A stretch of DNA of 64,000 nt, from the NCBI RefSeq assembly GCF_003097495.1, contig NZ_QEOP01000002.1, positions 1,178,001 through 1,242,000 on the forward strand. Direction: 5' to 3'. The notes beneath the pieces were generated by a model, which ran no database searches, was not told where the DNA came from, and worked only from the letters and a program-made list of their open reading frames with translations. Below are positions 38,944 through 49,464 of the stretch, piece by piece (position 1 is the stretch's first letter; each line of letters begins with the position of its first letter). Made by a program: the position numbers and the translations under genes. This DNA comes from Amnibacterium flavum (lineage in GTDB: Bacteria > Actinomycetota > Actinomycetes > Actinomycetales > Microbacteriaceae).

Positions 38944-40113
38944 ATGAGCTCGACCGACCGAATCACCGACGCCGCAGTCACCCGACGGGGCCGCCACGCG
39001 GCCGGCCGGGAACGCGGCGCGTTCGCTCGCAGTCTGTTCGGTGCGGTTCCGGTCGTCCTCGTCGGATCGCTCGCCCTCAGCCTGGGCGTGGCCCCCTCCG
39101 AGGGTTCCGGCCGTCGGGCGGAGCGCGACCGGCAGACGCCGTCGCCCGACTCCGGCAACGGCGAGACCGGCACCCTCGACTTCGCCGCGGCGGACGGCGA
39201 CGCCTCCCCCGCCGAAGTCGCCGTCGGTGCGGACCTCGGCGCGACCGCGCCCGCCCAGACCATGGCCCCGTTCGAGTACGCCGTCATGGAAGGCGACACG
39301 ATCAGCGAGATCGCCGGCCGCTACGGCCTCTCGACCGCGTCCGTGCTGGCGCTCAACGGCCTCAGCTGGAAGTCGCTCATCTTCCCCGGCCAGATCCTCA
39401 GCCTCAACGCCTCGGCCTCTCCCGCGCTCCCGGTCGATGCACCCCTGACGCGCTACACGATCGCCGAAGGCGACACCATCAGCGGCATCGCCGCCTCGAA
39501 CTCGCTCGACACGGAATCGGTCCTGTCGGCCAACGGTCTGGGTCGCGACAGCATCATCTTCCCCGGGCAGACGATCGTCCTGCCGCAGGTGCGCGGCTCC
39601 GCCAGTGCCCTCGATGCGACCCCCGTCGCCTCCGTGACGCCGATCGCGAGCACGCCCGTCGCCGAGACCGGCCCGGTCGCTCCGGTGACGCCGCTCGGCT
39701 CGAGCATCGGACTCACCGAGGAGATGCTCTCCAACGCGCGCAGCATCGTCGCGATCGGCCGCGAGCTCGGAGTCGGCGACCGCGGCATCGTCGTCGCACT
39801 CGCGGCCGCGATGCAGGAGTCGACACTGCGCAACCTCGACTGGGGCCACCTCGACTCTCTCGGGCTGTTCCAGCAGCGCCCGAGCACCGGGTGGGGAACG
39901 CGCGAGCAGATCCTCGACACCGACTACTCCATCCGCACCTTCTTCACGGGCATCCACACCGAGGACGTCACCGTCCGCGGACTGCTCGACATCGACGGGT
40001 GGGAGGACATGTCCGTCACCCAGGCCGCCCAGGCCGTCCAGATCTCCGCGTACCCTGACGCCTATGCGAAGTGGGAGTCCGACGCCTGGTCCTGGCTCGC
40101 CGTCATCGGCTGA
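38944..40113 (+). CDS. LysM-domain secreted peptidoglycan-acting protein
   Basis: A 389-residue exported or membrane-anchored wall protein. A basic N-terminus and hydrophobic segment (about 31-50) act as signal or anchor. Two LysM domains (about 110-154 and 170-214) share EGDTIS at the start and IFPGQ at the end and bind glycan strands. A P-, V- and T-rich linker leads to a C-terminal domain (about 257-389) with AAAMQESTLRNLDWGHLDSLGLFQQRPS, a lysozyme-like module common in actinobacterial wall enzymes; E292 is the likely catalytic acid. ATG 38944 has AGGGGAATC upstream. It reads towards the PASTA kinase gene. Confidence 0.87.
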   Translation: MSSTDRITDAAVTRRGRHAAGRERGAFARSLFGAVPVVLVGSLALSLGVAPSEGSGRRAERDRQTPSPDSGNGETGTLDFAAADGDASPAEVAVGADLGATAPAQTMAPFEYAVMEGDTISEIAGRYGLSTASVLALNGLSWKSLIFPGQILSLNASASPALPVDAPLTRYTIAEGDTISGIAASNSLDTESVLSANGLGRDSIIFPGQTIVLPQVRGSASALDATPVASVTPIASTPVAETGPVAPVTPLGSSIGLTEEMLSNARSIVAIGRELGVGDRGIVVALAAAMQESTLRNLDWGHLDSLGLFQQRPSTGWGTREQILDTDYSIRTFFTGIHTEDVTVRGLLDIDGWEDMSVTQAAQAVQISAYPDAYAKWESDAWSWLAVIG

Positions 40114-40218
40114 TCCGATGGGTGCTCTTGCCGTGAAAGCCCCCCGCGGGGGAGCAATTCTTCGGCGCGCCGCACCCCCCTCCCCCTGCCCGACACCCAC
40201 CCTTCGTAAACTCGACAG

Positions 40219-42183
<1,965 letters not shown>

Positions 42184-42202
42184 GCCCCCTCCACCCCGGG
42201 TT

Positions 42203-42303
42203 GCACCGATCAGGACCGGTTTCACCGATCAGGAGAAATCGCGGTTTCGTCCTGATCCGTGCAGAAATCCTCCTGATCCGTGCAGATCTCCTGATCCGTG
42301 CAG
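42203..42303. repeat. Left repeat cluster (family TCCTGATCCGTGCAG)
   Basis: Two inverted copies, GCACCGATCAGGA (42203-42215) and CACCGATCAGGA (42223-42234), are followed by three exact direct copies of TCCTGATCCGTGCAG at 42250, 42271 and 42289. The direct copies are 21 and 18 bases apart, so all lie in one reading frame. They encode an LHGSG-type tail of the endonuclease-like pseudogene on the minus strand. Spacers are only a few bases, so this is not a CRISPR array. Confidence 0.95.
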
Positions 42304-43163
42304 CGCGGCGAGGATGGCCGGGACGACGAGCGAGTCCCACGACTGCATCACCTGGGCGTAGGTGAACCTCAGCACCCGATAGCCGCGAGCAGCGAAGAGC
42401 GCGTCGCGATCCCGATCCCGAACGAACTGCTCGGCCGTCGCGTGCTGCGTTCCATCGCATTCGATGACCAGCCTGTCTCCGATGACGATGTCGGCCCGGT
42501 ACTTGCCGATGGGGAGCTGGATCACCGGTTCGAGGCCCATGCGCTGCAGTCGGAGACGAACGATGCTCTCGAGCGGGCTCTCGGCGCCCCGCACACTCAA
42601 CCCCGCGATGTCTCCTGAGGCGCCGGCGCAGAACCGAACGAGCATCCGGTAGAACGCGTCGTCGAGGTGCCCCTCCGACCCGGGCGTCTTCATCCGGGCC
42701 GCGTCGATGGCGGCCACCGACCACTCCTCACCAACGCACAAGACCATCTGCTGGAGGGCATCGACGAGCCCGACCCGAAAGCGCTGATGGCCGACACGCC
42801 TGTCCCTCCAGTGCAGGTGGACGCCGGGTTCGGCCCCCGCCGGAACATGCCTGCTCGCGTTAGTGCTGGACCGGAGGCGTGAGCTGTTCGGCTCGAGAGC
42901 GACATGCAGGCCTGCCTGCTGAGGGACGGGCAGCCCGTAGGACTCGGCGGCGGAGCAGCACCCCAGCATCCCGCCTACTCGCACTGCCCTTATCGCAGGA
43001 CCGGGAAGCGAAGGATCCACGTACAGCCGATACGTGGACGGATGAGCTCGCCGCTGTGCAGCATGGCGGCGATCTGGTGCCGAGTGAACCCGACGACCAG
43101 CAGGTCTTGGATGTGGGCGACGCCGTTGAGCATGCTCATTCGGCGGGCGATGGGGGTTGTCAT
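42229..43163 (-). pseudogene. Frameshifted AbiEi/DUF559 endonuclease-like gene
   Basis: The N-terminal part (start ATG 43163) encodes an AbiEi-like winged-helix segment, RRMSMLNGVAHIQDLLVVGF then RHQIAAMLHSGELIRPRIG. The rest continues in another frame with YVDPSLPGPAIRAVRVGG, then LGCCSAAESYGLPVP and a DUF559 (Vsr-like PD-(D/E)XK fold) domain with SPLESIVRLRLQRMG, YRADIVIGDRLVIECDGTQH and RVLRFTYAQV. Restoring one G on the gene strand at about 43024 (TGG TAC instead of TGTAC) joins them. The catalytic D and ExDG residues are kept, so the loss is recent or a sequencing error. The C-terminal tail and stop lie inside the left repeat cluster. Confidence 0.88.
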
Positions 43164-43270
43164 GCCCGGAAGGCTGGCATCGGCCCATCCGGCGTCATGT
43201 CCTCACATCGAGGTCGGTGGATGGATCTCGAAGTTTCCTGCCTGTGGCGGGGATGCGCCGGTGAGGAGAT

Positions 43271-43356
43271 CTGCACCGATCAGGACTGTTTCTGCACGGA
43301 TCAGGACCGAAATGTCTTTCGGTCCTGATCCGTGCGACGAGGCCTGATCCGTGCAG
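43271..43356. repeat. Right repeat cluster (family TCCTGATCCGTGCAG)
   Basis: Inverted copies CTGCACCGATCAGGA (43271-43285) and CTGCACGGATCAGGA (43292-43306) are followed by direct copies TCCTGATCCGTGC (43323-43335) and CCTGATCCGTGCAG (43343-43356). The middle pair extends to a perfect 19-bp inverted repeat, GCACGGATCAGGACCGAAA at 43294-43312 against 43317-43335, with loop TGTC. The order inverted-then-direct is the same as in the left cluster. Confidence 0.95.
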
Positions 43357-43380
43357 ACGGGGCGGATGCGAAGCCCCGGG

Positions 43381-44748
43381 TCAGGCGCTCAGTTCCTCGG
43401 CGACCAGGAAGGCCAGTTCGAGCGACTGCATGTGATTGAGGCGGGGGTCGCAGAGCGACTCGTAGCGGGTCGCGAGGGTGGCCTCGTCGATGTGCTCGGA
43501 GCCGCCCAGGCACTCGGTCACGTCGTCGCCGGTCAGCTCCACGTGGATGCCTCCCGGGTGGGTCCCCGCGGCACGGTGCGACTCGAAGAACCCCTTGACC
43601 TCGTCGACGATGTCGTCGAAGCGCCGGGTCTTGTAACCGGTCGGAGTCGTCACGCCGTTGCCGTGCATGGGATCGGTGACCCAGAGCGGTGTCGCGTCGA
43701 GCGTCTTGATGTGCTCGAGCAGCGGGGGCAGCGCATCGCGGATCTTGCCGGCGCCCATGCGGGTGATGAAGGTCAGACGACCCGGCTCGCGATCGGGATC
43801 GAGCTTGTCGATCAGCCGTTCCATGTCATCGGTCGTCGTGGAGGGACCGAGCTTCACCCCGATGGGGTTGCGGATCCGGGAGAAGTAATCGACGTGCGCG
43901 CCGTCGAGATCGCGGGTGCGCTCGCCGATCCAGAGGAAGTGCGCCGAGGTCGCGACAGGGGTGCCGTTGCGCGAATCGATGCGGGTCAGGGGACGCTCGT
44001 AGTCCATCAGCAGGCCCTCGTGGCCGGTGTAGAACTCGACGCGCTTCAGCTCGTCGAAGTCGGCGCCGGCGGCCTCCATGAAGCGGATGGCGCGGTCGAT
44101 CTCCTTCGCGAGGCCCTCGTACATGGCGTTCGCGGGGTTGCGGGCGAAGCCCTGGTTCCAGCTGTGCACCTCTTTGAGGCTCGCGAAACCGCCCTGGGTG
44201 AACGCGCGGACCAGGTTCAGTGTCGACGCGGCCGTGTGGTACCCCTGCACGAGGCGTGCGGGATCCGGGGTGCGGCTCTCGGCGGTGAAGTCGTATCCGT
44301 TCACCACGTCTCCGCGGTAGGCGGGCAGAGTCACGTCACCGCGGGTCTCGGTGTCACTCGAGCGCGGCTTGGCGAACTGCCCGGCCATGCGACCCATCTT
44401 CACGACCGGCATGGATGCGCCGTAGGTGAGCACGACGGCCATCTGCAGAAGGGTCTTCACGCGGGCGCGGATCTGATCGGCGGTGGCGCCGGCGAACGTC
44501 TCGGCGCAGTCGCCGCCCTGGAGGAGGAAGGCCTCGCCCCGGGCCGCCTTGGCGAGCCGGTCGCGCAGCTGATCGACCTCGCCTGCGAAGACGAGCGGAG
44601 GAAGTTTCGCCAGCTCGTTCGAGGCGGCAGCCACGGCCGCGGTGTCGGTCCAGGTCGGCTGCTGCTTGATGTCGAGGGTCCGCCAATAGTCGAGGCCGGC
44701 CAGAACGTCAGGACTGGCGGACACGACGGTCTCGGTGGGGTCGACCAC
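43381..44748 (-). CDS. Class II 3-deoxy-7-phosphoheptulonate (DAHP) synthase
   Basis: A 455-residue metal enzyme catalysing the first step of the shikimate pathway, condensing phosphoenolpyruvate and erythrose 4-phosphate. It belongs to the plant-like class II: QGGDCAETF (77-85, with metal ligand C81), MPVVKMGRMAGQFAKPRS, ATSAHFLWIGERTR, FITRMGAGKI and DPMHGNG are all present. N-terminal elements used for aromatic amino-acid control in Mycobacterium seem present. It begins with GTG 44748. It is alone between the repeat cassette and the acyltransferase gene. Confidence 0.95.
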   Translation of the reverse strand: MVDPTETVVSASPDVLAGLDYWRTLDIKQQPTWTDTAAVAAASNELAKLPPLVFAGEVDQLRDRLAKAARGEAFLLQGGDCAETFAGATADQIRARVKTLLQMAVVLTYGASMPVVKMGRMAGQFAKPRSSDTETRGDVTLPAYRGDVVNGYDFTAESRTPDPARLVQGYHTAASTLNLVRAFTQGGFASLKEVHSWNQGFARNPANAMYEGLAKEIDRAIRFMEAAGADFDELKRVEFYTGHEGLLMDYERPLTRIDSRNGTPVATSAHFLWIGERTRDLDGAHVDYFSRIRNPIGVKLGPSTTTDDMERLIDKLDPDREPGRLTFITRMGAGKIRDALPPLLEHIKTLDATPLWVTDPMHGNGVTTPTGYKTRRFDDIVDEVKGFFESHRAAGTHPGGIHVELTGDDVTECLGGSEHIDEATLATRYESLCDPRLNHMQSLELAFLVAEELSA

Positions 44749-44855
44749 GAGCGGGACTTCCTTGCTGTTGGTGTGCGGCGGTACAGGTTGGTTGCGGCGG
44801 CCCGTTCGGACCCGGTCGCGGTGACCGGATCGTGCGGGCCTGGATGATGCGGGCC

Positions 44856-45551
44856 TCAGCGTGCCGCAGGTACGCGGGCGCTCTTAACCGAAGACGCATA
44901 CGCGTCGACGTATTCCTGCCCACTCAACCGGGCGAGCTCGTACATGATCTCGTCGGTGATGGAGCGGAGGATGAAGCGGTCGCCCTCAAGACCCGCAAAA
45001 CGTGAGAAATCTAGCGGTTCGCCGATCACGATGCCAACCCGGCGCACCTTCGGGATCTTCGATCCGACGGGCATCGCCTTCTCCGTGTCGACCATCGCGA
45101 CCGGGATGACGGGCACATGCCCCTCCACGATCATGCGTGCGATGCCGGTGCGGCCGCGGTACAGACGGCCGTCGTGGCTGCGCGTGCCCTCGGGGTAGAT
45201 GCCGAGCAGTTCGCCTCGTCGCAGCACGGCGAGACCGCTGTTGAGAGCCGCCTCCGACGCCTTGCCGCCCGACCGGTCGATCGGCAGCTGGCCGGTCGAG
45301 AGCATGAAGGCGCGGGTCGCCCAGCCTTTGATGCCCTTGCCGGTGAAGTACTCGGCTTTGGCGAGGAACGAGATGCGCCGATCGAGCTCGGCGGGGAGGA
45401 TCACCGAGTCGATGAAGGAGAGGTGGTTGCTCGCGAGGATCGCGGCGCCCTTCTTCGGCACGTTCTCACGACCGGTCACCCACGGGCGGAAGGTGCGTCG
45501 CAGGAACGGGCCGATCACGATCGACTTCAGAACCCAGTAGTAAAAACGCAC
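44856..45551 (-). CDS. 1-acyl-sn-glycerol-3-phosphate acyltransferase family protein (PlsC-like)
   Basis: A 231-residue membrane-associated acyltransferase acting on lysophospholipid. The catalytic NHLSFIDS gives H43 and D48 of the HX4D motif, and EGTR (123-126) binds the glycerol phosphate. FLAKAEYF and VIPVAMVDTEKAMPVG are usual blocks of the family. I start at GTG 45551, because upstream sequence in frame shadows the glucokinase gene. DAHP synthase, acyltransferase and glucokinase follow one another in this direction, but no common pathway is evident. Confidence 0.88.
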   Translation of the reverse strand: MRFYYWVLKSIVIGPFLRRTFRPWVTGRENVPKKGAAILASNHLSFIDSVILPAELDRRISFLAKAEYFTGKGIKGWATRAFMLSTGQLPIDRSGGKASEAALNSGLAVLRRGELLGIYPEGTRSHDGRLYRGRTGIARMIVEGHVPVIPVAMVDTEKAMPVGSKIPKVRRVGIVIGEPLDFSRFAGLEGDRFILRSITDEIMYELARLSGQEYVDAYASSVKSARVPAAR

Positions 45552-45585
45552 GCGTGTTCCCGCCTCCTTCGGCCAGGCCCTCAGC

Positions 45586-46590
45586 CTAGGCGGTCGCCGG
45601 ATCGCCGGCGGAGCCGTGCGCGGAGAACGCGTTCGGGTCGCCCGGTGTCGGGAAGTGGTGTCGGGCCAGGTCGGCAGCGCCGACGACGCCCGCGTCGTTG
45701 ACGAGCTCTGCGATCCGGAACTCGGGTTCGGGGTGGTAGCCGCGGGCCGGGAGCGCCTCGAGGAACGAGGCGCGGATCGGTCCGAGGAGCGACTCGCCTG
45801 CCTGCGCGACACCGCCGCCGATGACGAACATCTGCGGATCCAGGACGGCCGCGAGGCTCGCGCACGCCTCGCCGAGGTGGCGGCCGAGACGTCGCAGCGC
45901 GACGAGCGCACCCGGATCGTCCTGCGAGATGAGGTCGGCGACGTCGTGGCCCGACAGGATGCCGCCGCTCCGTGTGCGGGCCTCGGCGAGCGCGAGGCCC
46001 ACTCCCCCGGCATCGGCGACCTCGCCCGCCATGCGGAGGAGGGCGCGGCCCGATCCGTACTGCTCGATGCATCCGCGCGCACCGCATCCGCACGGCAGCC
46101 CGCCGGGCACCACGCGCAGGTGGCCGAGCTCGGCCGCTGCGCCGAAGCCGCCGCGGAAGAGGGTGTCGTCGTGCACGATGGCGCCGCCGACGCCCGTGCC
46201 GATGGTCAGCATCACCATGTCGCTCACGAGACGCGCGGCGCCGAAGCGGAACTCGGCCCACCCTGCGGCGTTGGCGTCGTTCTCGATGACGATCGGGAGG
46301 GCGAGGCGGGCCTCGAGCTTCTCCCGGATCGGCTCGTGCCGCCACGGGAGGTTGGGCGTGTAGTACACGGTCGACTGGGCGGCGTCGATGAATCCGGGGA
46401 TCGCGACGCCGACAGCGGCGATCGGGCCGTCACCCGCGAGATCCTGGACCATCTGGACGATGGTCGTCTCGAGGAGCTCCGTGTCGCCGACGGGTGTTGC
46501 GACCCTGCGCTCGTCGACGATCGTCCCGAGCTCGTCGACGACGGCCCCCGCGATCTTGGTTCCGCCCACATCAATGCCGATTGCATGCAC
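45586..46590 (-). CDS. ROK family glucokinase
   Basis: A 334-residue ROK sugar kinase, probably ATP- or polyphosphate-dependent glucokinase. The phosphate loop is GIDVGGTKIAG (5-15), catalytic D105 lies in ENDANAAG, and the zinc motif has H157 and C167, C169 and C174 in GGLPCGCGARGC. No DNA-binding domain precedes it, so it is a kinase and not a ROK repressor. It is divergent from the acyl-CoA ligase gene. Confidence 0.9.
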   Translation of the reverse strand: MHAIGIDVGGTKIAGAVVDELGTIVDERRVATPVGDTELLETTIVQMVQDLAGDGPIAAVGVAIPGFIDAAQSTVYYTPNLPWRHEPIREKLEARLALPIVIENDANAAGWAEFRFGAARLVSDMVMLTIGTGVGGAIVHDDTLFRGGFGAAAELGHLRVVPGGLPCGCGARGCIEQYGSGRALLRMAGEVADAGGVGLALAEARTRSGGILSGHDVADLISQDDPGALVALRRLGRHLGEACASLAAVLDPQMFVIGGGVAQAGESLLGPIRASFLEALPARGYHPEPEFRIAELVNDAGVVGAADLARHHFPTPGDPNAFSAHGSAGDPATA

Positions 46591-46668
46591 CCGAAGAGCC
46601 TAGCCCCGCGTTCACAGGGGTCGAACAGCTAGAATGCTCTGACATCGTCCGGTATCGAAGGAGCTGCC

Positions 46669-48498
46669 GTGAAGCAGATCGACGCACCCGTAATCGTCCC
46701 GGCAACGCCTGACGCCAACGCGACAGACCTCTTGCTCGAGAGGGTCGCCGCAACCCCCGATGCACCGCTGTTCGCTCTTCAGCGCGGTGATCAATGGGTC
46801 GATGTCTCGGCCCGGGAGTTCCTCGACCAGGTCAGAGCCCTCGCCAAGGGATTCATCGCCGCGGGCATCGAGCCCGGCGACAAGATCGGGCTGATGGCCC
46901 GCACCCGCTACGAGTGGACTCTCATCGACTTCGCCGCCTGGTTCGCCGGCGCGGTGCTCGTGCCCATCTACGAGACGTCGTCGCCGTCGCAGGTCCACTG
47001 GAACCTCAATGACTCGGGTGCCATCGCCGTCATCCTCGAAGGCCCCGACCACTTCGCCCGTTTCGACGAGGTCCACCCCGATCTGCCCGACGTGCGCAAC
47101 GTGTGGCAGATCGACCGCGGGGATCTCGACAAGATCGCGGCGTCGGGCGGCGAGGTCAGTGACGAGCTCCTCGAGCAGCGTCGCACGATCGCCGGCGAAT
47201 CCGATCTGGCCACGATCATCTACACGTCCGGCACGACGGGCAAGCCGAAGGGCTGCGTGCTCACCCACGAGAACTTCGTCGAGCTGTGCCGCAACACGCA
47301 GAAGGCGATCCCCGAGGTCATCCGCCCCGGATCGTCGACCCTTCTCTTCATCCCGATCGCCCACATCTTCGCGCGCTTCATCGCGGTGCTCAGCGTGTAC
47401 GGCGGGGTCCGCGTCGGCCACCAGCCCGACACGAGCCTGCTCCTGCCCTCGCTGGGCAGCTTCAAGCCGACGTTCCTGCTCGCCGTCCCCCGCGTGTTCG
47501 AGAAGGTCTACAACTCGTCCGAGCAGAAGGCGGCGGCGGGCGGGCGCGGCAAGATCTTCGCCCGCGCGGTCGACGCGGCGATCGCGCACTCGAAGGCGCT
47601 CGACGCCGGCAGGGTTCCGCTGGGTCTGAAGCTGCAGTTCGCCGTGTTCGACAAGCTCGTGTACAGCAAGCTGCGCGCTGCCCTGGGTGGACGCGTCACC
47701 TACGCGGTGTCGGGTTCGGCGCCGCTCGGCGAGCGTCTCGGTCACTTCTATCGCAGCCTGGGCGTCGTTATCCTCGAAGGCTACGGCCTGACCGAGACGA
47801 CCGCGCCGATGACGGTGAACCGTCCGTCGAAGTACAAGATCGGCACCGTCGGCCCCGCGCTGCCCGGTGTCTCCATCCGCATCGCCGACGACGGGGAGAT
47901 CGAGACCAAGGGCATCAACCTGTTCCGCGAGTACTGGAAGAACCCCGAGGCGACCGCCGACGCGTTCGACGGCGACTGGTTCAAGACCGGTGACATCGGC
48001 GAGTTCGACACCGACGGATACCTCCGCATCACGGGACGCAAGAAGGAGCTCATCGTGACGGCCGGCGGCAAGAACGTATCGCCGGCCGCCCTCGAGGATC
48101 CGATGCGCGCCAACCCGATCGTCGGGCAGGTCGTGGTCGTCGGCGACCAGAAGCCGTTCATCTCGGCGCTCGTCACGCTCGACACCGAGATGCTGCCGAC
48201 CTGGCTCAAGAACAACGGGCACGACGCGACGCTGACGCTCGAGCAGGCCGTCACCCACCCGGCTGTCATCGCCGAGGTTCAGCGAGCGGTCGACTTGGCG
48301 AACACTCGGGTCTCGCGGGCGGAGTCGATCCGCAAGTTCGAGATCATCCCGGTCGAGTTCACCGAGGCGAGCGGGCACCTGACCCCGAAGCTCAGCATCA
48401 AGCGCAACGTCATCCTCAAGGACTTCGCGGACGTCATCGAGGGCATGTACGCCCCCGGGTCCTCCCCCGAAACCCGAGGGGTGACCCTCGTCCACTGA
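46669..48498 (+). CDS. Long-chain fatty acid--CoA ligase (AMP-binding)
   Basis: A 609-residue acyl-adenylate-forming ligase that activates fatty acids to acyl-CoA. The ATP loop is YTSGTTGKPKG (185-195), followed by TLLFIPIAHIFARF. YGLTETTAP is motif A5, GDWFKTGDIGEFDTDGYLRITGRKKELIVT-type residues form the hinge, and the C-terminal domain ends after LTPKLSIKRNVI. It resembles the actinobacterial FadD15-like group. ATG or GTG at 46669 starts MKQIDAPV. A weak hairpin follows the stop. Confidence 0.93.
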   Translation: MKQIDAPVIVPATPDANATDLLLERVAATPDAPLFALQRGDQWVDVSAREFLDQVRALAKGFIAAGIEPGDKIGLMARTRYEWTLIDFAAWFAGAVLVPIYETSSPSQVHWNLNDSGAIAVILEGPDHFARFDEVHPDLPDVRNVWQIDRGDLDKIAASGGEVSDELLEQRRTIAGESDLATIIYTSGTTGKPKGCVLTHENFVELCRNTQKAIPEVIRPGSSTLLFIPIAHIFARFIAVLSVYGGVRVGHQPDTSLLLPSLGSFKPTFLLAVPRVFEKVYNSSEQKAAAGGRGKIFARAVDAAIAHSKALDAGRVPLGLKLQFAVFDKLVYSKLRAALGGRVTYAVSGSAPLGERLGHFYRSLGVVILEGYGLTETTAPMTVNRPSKYKIGTVGPALPGVSIRIADDGEIETKGINLFREYWKNPEATADAFDGDWFKTGDIGEFDTDGYLRITGRKKELIVTAGGKNVSPAALEDPMRANPIVGQVVVVGDQKPFISALVTLDTEMLPTWLKNNGHDATLTLEQAVTHPAVIAEVQRAVDLANTRVSRAESIRKFEIIPVEFTEASGHLTPKLSIKRNVILKDFADVIEGMYAPGSSPETRGVTLVH

Positions 48499-48585
48499 GG
48501 GGCCCACCTCCGCCTGATCTGGGAGTACCCGACGCGCCCCCACCGGACGCATCGCCCACGCTTGCGCGATGGGCCCCGGCGGGTA

Positions 48586-48605
48586 CGCACGCCGGAACGT
48601 GGGCG
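48586..48605. repeat. Left flanking copy of the CGCACGCCGCAACGT repeat
   Basis: CGCACGCCGGAACGTGGGCG at this position differs at two bases from the composite unit CGCACGCCGCAACGTGCGCG assembled from the copies on the other side of the neighbouring membrane-protein gene. It ends 4 bases from that gene's stop codon. Confidence 0.6.
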
Positions 48606-48609
48606 GTGG

Positions 48610-49257
48610 TCAGCGAAGTAAGACGAGGAACATCCGATCGATCTCTTCCGGATTCAGCAGAAGAGTGATCGCGTCGGCTTTGCCCACGGACCCCGGGAAG
48701 TTATAGCGCGCGAACTTCCCTGTGGGGTCGTAGGAAGATTTGGGGACCTCGATCGAAGATCGCTCGATGACCTCGGCGAGGTGACGCGCGAGATCTTCGT
48801 CGATCGTTTGGCCCCGCGCGCTTCGCAACGAGAAAACCGCTCTCAGTCGCGGAGAACCGAAACGCAAGAGCATTCCGTTCGTGCGGTTACTCCGAGCCGG
48901 TAGGTATTCGACCTTCGCCCAGTCCAGTTCGCTCATCGGTACGACCCGACGGCCGGTTCGGAACTCCGAGGTATCGAAGTTCGCCCATGGCTGCGGCACC
49001 AGCCATTTCAGGATCACGGTCGCCAGCGCGGCGAGGACTACCACGACGAGCGGAACAGCGATCAATCCTGACGGGAACCCGCTTGCCCGGGCGACCGCCG
49101 ACCCCAACTGGAAGATGACGTAGGGAAGCATGAGCACGCCGACCCCCGAATAAGCCAGCCACCCCGTGAACCACCGATACCGGCCGAGGCGAACCCAGCC
49201 GTGCGGGAACTCGTCGGCTGCGACGCCGGGAGTGCTGGTCGGGTCCTCGGCCTCCAT
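48610..49257 (-). CDS. Hypothetical two-helix membrane protein
   Basis: I do not recognise this 215-residue protein. A polar N-terminus is followed by two membrane helices (about 33-56 and 64-86). A soluble C-terminal part begins NFDTSEFRTGRRVVPMSELDWAKVEYLP and contains strands such as GMLLRFGSPRLRAVFSL, which could be a PH-like or bPH2-like fold, although that is a guess. By eye the gene is less GC-rich than its neighbours and uses A- and T-ending codons more freely. It is bracketed on both sides by copies of one short repeat family. Both points suggest horizontal arrival. Confidence 0.7.
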   Translation of the reverse strand: MEAEDPTSTPGVAADEFPHGWVRLGRYRWFTGWLAYSGVGVLMLPYVIFQLGSAVARASGFPSGLIAVPLVVVVLAALATVILKWLVPQPWANFDTSEFRTGRRVVPMSELDWAKVEYLPARSNRTNGMLLRFGSPRLRAVFSLRSARGQTIDEDLARHLAEVIERSSIEVPKSSYDPTGKFARYNFPGSVGKADAITLLLNPEEIDRMFLVLLR

Positions 49258-49324
49258 GGCCCGACACTCTCGAAGTCACCTGTGAGCTGGCTTCACGTGG
49301 TGAGTACGCATGTTCCAGGCTGAT

Positions 49325-49430
49325 GCGCACGCCGCAACGTACGTCTGGGGCCGGATTCTCCGGGCGTGGGCTGGGCGGGCCGCCCCCTGCGCGCACGTTG
49401 CGGCGTGCGGGGCCGGCCGCAACGTGCGCG
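49325..49430. repeat. Right flanking repeat cluster (CGCACGCCGCAACGT family)
   Basis: GCACGCCGCAACGT (49327-49340) occurs again inverted as ACGTTGCGGCGTGC (49395-49408). CGCGCACGTTGCGG (49390-49403) is in turn repeated inverted as CCGCAACGTGCGCG (49417-49430). The last pair can form a 14-bp stem with a 13-base loop. The cluster lies in the 207-base gap between the membrane-protein gene and def. Confidence 0.85.
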
Positions 49431-49464
49431 TTCGCCCGGAACGCCCTACCGAGGTCGGCCTGGG

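Noticed and set aside
42203-42303. Possible CRISPR array from regularly repeated units.
   Set aside because: Units are 15 bases with spacers of only 3-8 bases, orientation switches within the cluster, and no cas gene is present.
42203-43356. A classical insertion sequence around the DUF559 gene.
   Set aside because: No transposase motif, no target-site duplication and no single terminal inverted-repeat pair is visible. The repeats are clustered units and not IS ends.
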